Positions 58,200 through 64,000 of a stretch of 64,000 bases of DNA are shown piece by piece. The position numbers were made by a program, and so were the translations under genes. The notes beneath the pieces are model-generated. The model saw nothing but the letters and a program-made list of their open reading frames with translations. It was not told where the DNA came from and did not search any database. The DNA comes from Kryptolebias marmoratus. Lineage: Eukaryota; Chordata; Actinopteri; Cyprinodontiformes; Rivulidae. The first letter of the stretch is position 1. Each line of letters opens with the position of its first letter. Location: the NCBI RefSeq assembly GCF_001649575.2, contig NC_051451.1, positions 25,831,067 through 25,895,066 of the forward strand, read 5' to 3'.

Positions 58200-58935
58200 A
58201 TGCAAAACAGTAGCTAAAAGCTAAAGTCAGCAAAACAGCAACCAAAAGCTTAAATTATAAAAAAATTAATGAGCGAAACACTTCTTTAAACTAAAATCAA
58301 CAAAAACAGTAGCTTAAACCTACAATTAGCAAAGCAGTAGCTAATAGCTAAAATTAGCAAAACTGTAACCTGAAGCTACAAATATCAAAACAGTAACTAA
58401 AAGCTGGAAGTAGCGAAACTCTAGCTAAATGCTAAAATGACCAAAACAGAAGCTAAAAGTTAAGAATATCAAAAACTGCAGCTAAACGCTGAAATTAGCA
58501 AAGCTGCAGGGAAAATTTGCTTAACCGTAGGTCAAAGCTGCAAATACCAAAACAGTAACTGAAAGCTAACTGTGTCAAAACAGTAGCTATAAGCTACTAT
58601 TAGCAAAACAGTAGCTAAAGGCTGGAATTAGCGAAACACTAGCTAAATGCTAAAATGACCAAAACAGAAGCTAAAAGTTCAAAACCATAACTTAACGTAA
58701 AATTTAAGAACACAGCTAAAAGCCAAAATTAACAAAAACTGCAGCTAAATGCTAAAATTAGCTAAGCTGCAGCTAAAATGAGCAAAACCGTAGGTCAAAG
58801 TTGCAAATACCAAAACGATAACTAAAAGCTAACTTTGTCAAAACAGTAGCTATAAGCTAATATTAGCAAAAAGTAGCTAAAAGCTACAAATAACAAAACA
58901 GTAGCTAAAGCTAAATGTTGCAAAATCATAGTACA
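58200..58935. repeat. 28 bp minisatellite with 263 bp higher-order period
   Basis: About 24 diverged copies of a 28 bp unit of the form caaaacagtagctaaaagct plus aaaattag. In the second half, distinctive variants recur exactly 263 bp apart (58470/58733, 58548/58811, 58576/58839), so a block of nine to ten units was duplicated. Confidence 0.9.
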
Positions 58936-59546
58936 TTTAGCCAAACGAACCATCGGTCGGCCGTCACGTTTTAAGACTGCGTTCCGACCAGCTGTTAGCT
59001 CGTCATTGGAGTCAGAGTTAAACTTTTTCTCTCGTCAGCTTTATGTCACATGGTGACTTGCAAATGCAAAAAAAAGCAGCAGCAGCAGCTAGCTGTGGCA
59101 CTTCCCGGTGCAGCATAGGGACCAACATTTCTGACTGAATTAAACCTAAAATGCGTTTAAAGAGCAGGTTGTGTTTTATTGTTCTTAATGTTTTACCGGC
59201 TTATCTCAGTTACCGCCGCTCGTTTGAGTTTATGCAGAAAATGAAATCGTTTATCGAGTGAAGTCACTCCGGCTCCTGTCCCGTCACGGTTTGAACACGC
59301 TGATCCGGTAAGGTGACGCCCGGGAGGCAGGACCAACATGAGGAGCCCAGGGCGGCGGCGGTTCACACGGCGGCCCGGCCACGCCTCCGACACAAAGCAA
59401 AACAAGCGCAGCGGAGGAGCCGCATTCTTTCCCACGATTACCGGCAGAGCGGGGTAAGGTGAGCCGGATCGGTTGCTGTGCACACGCACACGCCCAACGA
59501 AACCTTTCACTGCCGTCAGGTCGAAATGTCTCACCCCTGGGGAGGG

Positions 59547-59549
<3 letters not shown>

Positions 59550-59638
<89 letters not shown>
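59550..59638 (+). repeat. pure poly-G run, 89 bases
   Basis: An uninterrupted G homopolymer, preceded by ggggaggggga. It can fold as G-quadruplexes and is also a known place for sequencing error, so the true length is uncertain. Confidence 0.9.
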
Positions 59639-59643
<5 letters not shown>

Positions 59644-59849
59644 AACCTTACGCTGGGAGGTGGCGTAATTCTTTCGCAAATATGACAAACAGAAGATACC
59701 GAACACGTCTTTATTGGCCTGTGATGTTTCCTGATAACACAATGAGCTCATGTCACACGGTGCAGGGAAGTCATTCATGACTTGCACAAAAAAAATCAAA
59801 CTGGAAACTGAAGCGTTGACCCACACCCAGCGTTGTCTCTCACATCGAT

Positions 59850-60660
59850 ACGCCGCTCTTTATCTCGCTCCACTTCAGCCGCAGATCGGGTTACCCACGT
59901 CTCTTCCGGACCAGAAAAGATCTCATTGTCCTCTTTCATTATCTGCTCAAGCAGGTCCATTTCACCCGCGGCTCGCACACACAGCGGCCTGTTCTGGAAA
60001 CACGTAAGGACGCTGCACTCGGCGCGGTCACACGCCGAGTACGTAACGTGAGGAGGGGCCCTCCTTTTCCAGAGAGAGCGAAACATGGACACCAAACGGC
60101 TCTACGGCGTCGTACCATCCCCACCAGAGCCGGCTTCAAGCGTGGAGGCGGGCACGCCCACGCTCGCTCTCTCTCCGTTTACAAAATGGCGGAGGCGATT
60201 TCTGCATCCCGAGGGGGGCTCCTCTCTCTCTCTCTCTGCGCCGAAACTGGAAGGAGGAAGATAAATAAATAAACCCCGCTTGAAAGCCTTCGCCCAATGG
60301 GCAATCAGCTGACTCGTCTACAGCTGCTTTCAGCCTCCTCGAGTGGTCTCCATGGCAACAGTCCCTCCAAATGTGGCCGCTGCCTAAACCGCCTTCGCTC
60401 CATCACAACAACAGAACCCATTCATGCGCCTCCTGGAATGCGCCGGCCCGTTTCTGGGGGAGACCGGAGGCAGCTGCTGAGTGGATTTTACATTTTCGCT
60501 ACAAATGCGACCATTTTTTACGTCTGCCGAGCTGAAAGGACCCTCATCTCGCCGCCTGTTCGTCTCCGGCTTCCATAACACACCTGACCCCACACGAATC
60601 ACAACCCGCAGGTTAACCTTCGGGGACGGAAGTGTGTATATAGCCCCCCCCTCGCATGTT
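59850..60660. promoter_or_regulatory. CpG-rich island-like stretch with YY1-like and X-box motifs
   Basis: CpG is frequent. A caaaatggcggagg (YY1-like) word lies at about 60,182, an X-box at 60346-60359, and a tgtatatagcc TATA-like word near 60,640. It could be the promoter or a distal element of a gene outside the window. No matching first exon was recognised on either strand. Confidence 0.3.
60346..60359. promoter_or_regulatory. RFX X-box-like palindrome
   Basis: GTCTCCATGGCAAC matches GTTGCCATGGCAAC at 12 of 14 positions, inside the CpG-rich stretch. Confidence 0.35.
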
Positions 60661-60689
60661 GTCGTTTTGGCTTTTCTAAGGGCTTAAAA

Positions 60690-60850
60690 GCTGTTTAGCA
60701 GCAATCCAGCTGCATCTCTGTCATTTGACACTCAGCTTTTCACTCATTAAGATGTAATTACTGTTGTCAAGCAACTGGCACATCATTAGTCAAAAATTAA
60801 TTACTTACTGTGTAAAGCCGCCTCTCAATAATAAGTCGGTGTGTAAATAA
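60690..60850. promoter_or_regulatory. homeodomain- and MEIS-like motif cluster
   Basis: Contains tctgtcatttgacactc (paired TGTCA words), actcattaagatgtaattac and aaaattaattacttac. Such AT-rich clusters in GC-rich surroundings are typical of conserved developmental enhancers, but conservation is not shown here. Confidence 0.3.
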
Positions 60851-61333
60851 AGACTGAAGGGAGCCCAGTGACGGTGAGGAAAGATCCAAAACTTAACCCT
60901 GCTCACACCCGACGTGGGGACGTTTATGAACGGAGAGTCCGGTCATCTTTAAAGTGGCGCTCCGTCTGATAGTTATCAACAACATGTCGCTGTGAAACGA
61001 CGCCACATCAGCTAATATTAAAAGCTCTGCACTCTTTAAGCTGAGGCTGCAGGATTTATGGTGGACTGCACGTCTGTAGCGCCGTTTTTAGCCAACCAGG
61101 CCACTCACAAAAACCCGGAAAAATCATCTGCAGAGTCTAATCAGTGCTTCAGACCACCAACGGGGGAATTCGGGGGACCTCAGGGTTCAGCATGTGGGGT
61201 TCTGGTGGAATCGAACCTCGAAACGATAAAATACTTGCACTCGTTTGGCCGTTAGCCTAGCCTGGTCGAAGCCTTTAGCCTCGTTGTTCACGCTCAGAGC
61301 TGCGGCGGAAACGACCGTCTGTAACTATTAGAC

Positions 61334-61547
61334 CAGGGGTCTCCAATCCTGGTCCTCTTTGGGCCACCATCCTGCAGGTTTTCCTTGTTTCTCTGCTCCA
61401 ACACACCTGATTCAGAGGTTAAATTCCCTCTTCATGTTCTGCAGAAGCCTGTTAATCACCCATTGATTCAAATCAGGTGTGTTGGAGCAGAGAAACAAGG
61501 AAAACCTGCAGGATGTTGGCCCTGAGGACCAGGATTGGAGACCCCTG
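61334..61547. mobile_element. 214 bp palindromic hAT-type MITE, copy 2
   Basis: Starts CAGGGGTCTCCAATCC, ends GGATTGGAGACCCCTG, and is flanked by perfect 8 bp TATTAGAC (61326-61333, 61548-61555). Same length and internal sequence order as 21134-21347, including ctgctccaacacacctgatt and its inverted partner aatcaggtgtgttggagcag. Confidence 0.93.
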
Positions 61548-61949
61548 TATTAGACTGAACGTCACTTTAAAGCTGACTGAATTATCCCCTTTATGTTTCT
61601 GGGCAGAGTGCGTTAAACGCCGCTGCTCGCAGAGCTTCACTCGTGGCGGTGTGTGAAGGGTTTCGTCTGCCTCCACGCAGGAGACGGGTGGAGAGGGGCC
61701 GCGCTAAAAGCATCTTTGGAAACCTGACTCGTAATATCGAGTTACTCTAATCAGCCACTTCATGCGATTGATCTTGTTTCCTCCTCTGGCTGCTCGAGCC
61801 GTGGAAGGATGTGAAGAGAACAGCGAGGTCTTTGTGCAGAGTCCCCCCCCCCCCGCCTCGTTCCCCTGTCGTGGCTGGTAACCCAAGCTTCAAAGTCACG
61901 AGCTCCTCTCATCCCTCCTCCCTCCGCCGCGCAGGTAACGAGACCGGCC

Positions 61950-61963
61950 GTCGCCATGGTTAC
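61950..61963. promoter_or_regulatory. RFX X-box-like palindrome
   Basis: GTCGCCATGGTTAC fits the looser GTNRCC-N2-RGYWAC-like form. An ATG inside it opens a 51-codon frame without recognisable similarity. Confidence 0.3.
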
Positions 61964-62849
61964 CAGCCACCGCCGGAGCCTGAAGACAGAGGGCGAGCCG
62001 TCACACGAAGACAGCTCAATCGCATCCGCGGCACGAGGTTCAGTCGTTTTCCCGTTAAGACGCCGAGCGATTAACGGCCCGCGGCGGACAGCAAAGACTC
62101 AGCTACCGTGAGTCAGCCGTGGACGGACACGAGGCCATCTGGCTGCTAAACGCACCGCCGATGATTTCAGCCAGAAGGGGCCGTCGTGACGCGACAATCA
62201 TGCAGCTCATCAGTTTTCTTTTATTAACTCCAGATAGGTGCAAATTAGACTCCCTTAAACATAAAAACATTGAAAATCTGGTTTGGAGCTGAATAAAGAC
62301 GTGTTTTCCATCATTACAAGCGGTACGCCGATGTCCTCCTGTCGCTGAGGGAGCCATTTTACCCTTTCACCTGGTGCAACGGCGGCGGTCATAGATTAAT
62401 TGTCGGCCTTCCCTGATCATTTCCAGCTTTTATTTTGCTTAAAAATGTTTCCTAGACGCATCCACACATCAAAAATGGAAGCCAGTACGGCGCTTTTTTG
62501 GATCATAAGTTATCCAGCTCACCAGATGATCATACGGATGGACATCTTGTCCCCTCGGGGGACAACAAGCGTCTTTTTGAGCCATTATTAAATGTTATCT
62601 ATTTGTATTATTTAGTCCAACATTCATTAACGTATTAAAATATCTGTATTGCTTTCTCACTCTGAGAATAATCTTTGCATAAATATGTAGCCACAGTTCC
62701 AGCATTTGAACTAATGCAGCACCACATTATCACACTCCCACCTCCGTGCTTTATGCTGGGTTTTGTTTCTGACCGGGAGTTTTATTAGCAACTCTGTCGG
62801 ATAACGGTTTGTTTTAACATATTCAGACTCAGATTACAGCGCTGTCCGG

Positions 62850-63043
62850 GTGTCTGTTTTCATCCAGTCCTGCGTGTCTTCAACGCGTCTCCGCGTCAGC
62901 ACACCTGATTCCAACGAATCTGTGATCAGCGAGCTTCGGCCGCTCTAAAAACGATGATTCTGTCATTGGGTCGGGTTCGTTGGAGCTCGGAAACAAGTAA
63001 AACATGCAGGTTAGTGACCCTCGAAGACCAGGAATGGACCAAT
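62850..63043. mobile_element. 214 bp MITE family, degenerate copy 3
   Basis: cgttggagctcggaaacaag, taaaacatgcaggttagtga and ccctcgaagaccaggaatgg match the right arm of the two intact copies. The left part keeps only cacacctgattcc. Confidence 0.65.
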
Positions 63044-63755
63044 TTAATGAGACACAAACTAACTGCAGTTAAAAAAAACACTTTATCAATGTGACGGTCA
63101 CCAGGTTTTATGAACAAGGCGACCATTTTGGATTTTGAAGTTGAGGTTGGTGAGAAATCTCCAAATCTTCAAGTCGTTTTGGCTGATTTTTGCAACTTGG
63201 AACCCCAACTTTCCGATTCCTGCCAGGACTTTGTTTTGATCAAACACACTTTCAATAGACTTCCTGTTGTGTTTATAATAAAGGTTGATGGTCAAAGATG
63301 TGCTGTTAAGGTTGACGCCATGCAGAAATCCCATTTGATGATCTAGTTGTGTCTGGATAATATTATGAACAATCTGCAAAACTCTGAGGATTACTTTTCA
63401 TGGCTTGATTTTGTGTTTTTGCTTCATGAAACCATCCCTGAGTCAGACTGCTTAGATCACTCCTCCAAACGTCTTCCTCCCAGTCCTCAGACGAAAGCCT
63501 CATCTCCGTATCCAGTTTCAGATCTGACAGGATGAGTTACCACATCGTTTACTTCCCGCAACGCTCTAAAAAAAAAAAAAAAAAGGGCCACGATGAAGCC
63601 AGTAAGGCTGCTCGTGTGCAGACGTTTGAATCGGTGGAAACGAGGAGCTTGGAGATGTTAAATGAAGAGTATTAAACGTAGTTTTTCCACCATCTGTATT
63701 TTTTTTTTTTTCCCCCGTGTCTCTGTGCATCCAGGCGTCCCGGCTCTGTTAGAGC
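63044..63755. other. unclassified sequence near the window end
   Basis: No exon recognised. Poly-A (63,568) and poly-T (63,700) runs are present. Confidence 0.4.
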
Positions 63756-63769
63756 GTTGCCGTGGCAAC
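63756..63769. promoter_or_regulatory. RFX X-box-like palindrome, best match
   Basis: GTTGCCGTGGCAAC matches GTTGCCATGGCAAC at 13 of 14 positions. Confidence 0.45.
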
Positions 63770-63904
63770 TGGGAGACGGAGACGGCTTTGAAATGCGATT
63801 CCTCCATCGAAACGACAGAGCTCCATTCCATTCGGACCCGCTCCTCCTCGCCACAATCCGTTTCCACGGACCCCAACCGGACCCTACAGAACCCCCCCCC
63901 CTCT

Positions 63905-64000
63905 CAGATGAAGCATTATGAAATATTAATCGATTCCAACAATCCGCCTCTGCGATAACTCATTCAGCCGAACAATTAGCGCCGGGCTAATTAGCATCGG
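63905..64000. promoter_or_regulatory. homeodomain-rich patch at the window edge
   Basis: Closely packed attatgaaatattaatcgat, aacaat, caattag and ctaattagc words suggest an enhancer-like element that continues beyond the window. Confidence 0.3.

Noticed and set aside
59459..59780. Glycine-repeat frames of 69 to 100 codons
   Set aside because: Produced by the poly-G homopolymer in all three frames.
59796..60095. 99-codon minus frame including DLLEQIMKEDNEIF
   Set aside because: Looks protein-like for a short stretch, but has no recognised family and overlaps equally long frames on the plus strand in CpG-rich DNA.
61950..62102. 51-codon frame starting at the ATG in the X-box
   Set aside because: Good start context by chance, but the peptide has no recognised similarity and no splice donor was evident.
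1..64000. CRISPR arrays, operons, bacterial promoters or ribosome binding sites
   Set aside because: The window is vertebrate nuclear DNA with introns; regular repeats here are minisatellites, not CRISPR.

Overview
This is a 64 kb piece of vertebrate nuclear DNA, almost certainly from a ray-finned (teleost) fish. Genes are split by GT-AG introns. The repeats are typical of teleosts: Ty3/gypsy fragments and solo LTRs, non-LTR reverse transcriptase fragments, hAT and Tc1 transposons, and L2-like tails ending in an AAGCGCT(A)TATAA motif. The only two recognisable host genes are ECEL1 and a PKR/PKZ-type eIF2alpha kinase, whose kinase domain resembles the fish members. A percomorph-like fish is a guess from the repeat content.

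Layout. (1) 2.7-12.1 kb, minus strand: five consecutive internal exons of ecel1 (M13 metallopeptidase family), all open and in phase. The exons carrying the zinc site would lie before base 1 of the window, and the N-terminal exons were not found anywhere up to 64 kb. The introns hold a solo LTR and retrotransposon debris. (2) 12.1-27 kb: a transposon-rich stretch with a decayed non-LTR element (15.4-17.05 kb), a Ty3/gypsy RT relic between direct repeats (19.9-21.45 kb) that contains a 214 bp hAT MITE, and a 3.67 kb hAT element with exact 8 bp target duplications (21,639-25,307). (3) 27.29-29.54 kb, plus strand: eight exons that splice into an intact 306-codon open frame covering a complete eIF2alpha-kinase domain. 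No double-stranded-RNA or Z-nucleic-acid binding exons were found upstream. (4) 30-45 kb: repeat-rich DNA including a second large hAT shell (33,239-39,049, ZMYM1-type transposase start) bounded by an 8 bp duplication and filled with other sequence, a 362-base assembly gap, and LTR-like fragments. (5) About 45.7-64 kb: a clear shift to GC/CpG-richer, mostly unique sequence with no recognised exon, several RFX X-box-like palindromes, homeodomain-rich AT patches, minisatellites and a pure 89-G run. This looks like regulatory DNA of a neighbouring gene.

The two genes are not an operon and have no obvious shared job: one is a neuronal secretory-pathway metallopeptidase-like protein, the other an innate antiviral or stress translation kinase. 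The most useful points for follow-up are the apparently sensor-less kinase, the nuclear-receptor half-site array in its intron, the two hAT elements whose exact borders can be read, the pair of 214 bp palindromic MITEs, a dispersed repeat family with at least ten copies, a 28 bp minisatellite with a 263 bp higher-order period, and the X-box cluster.
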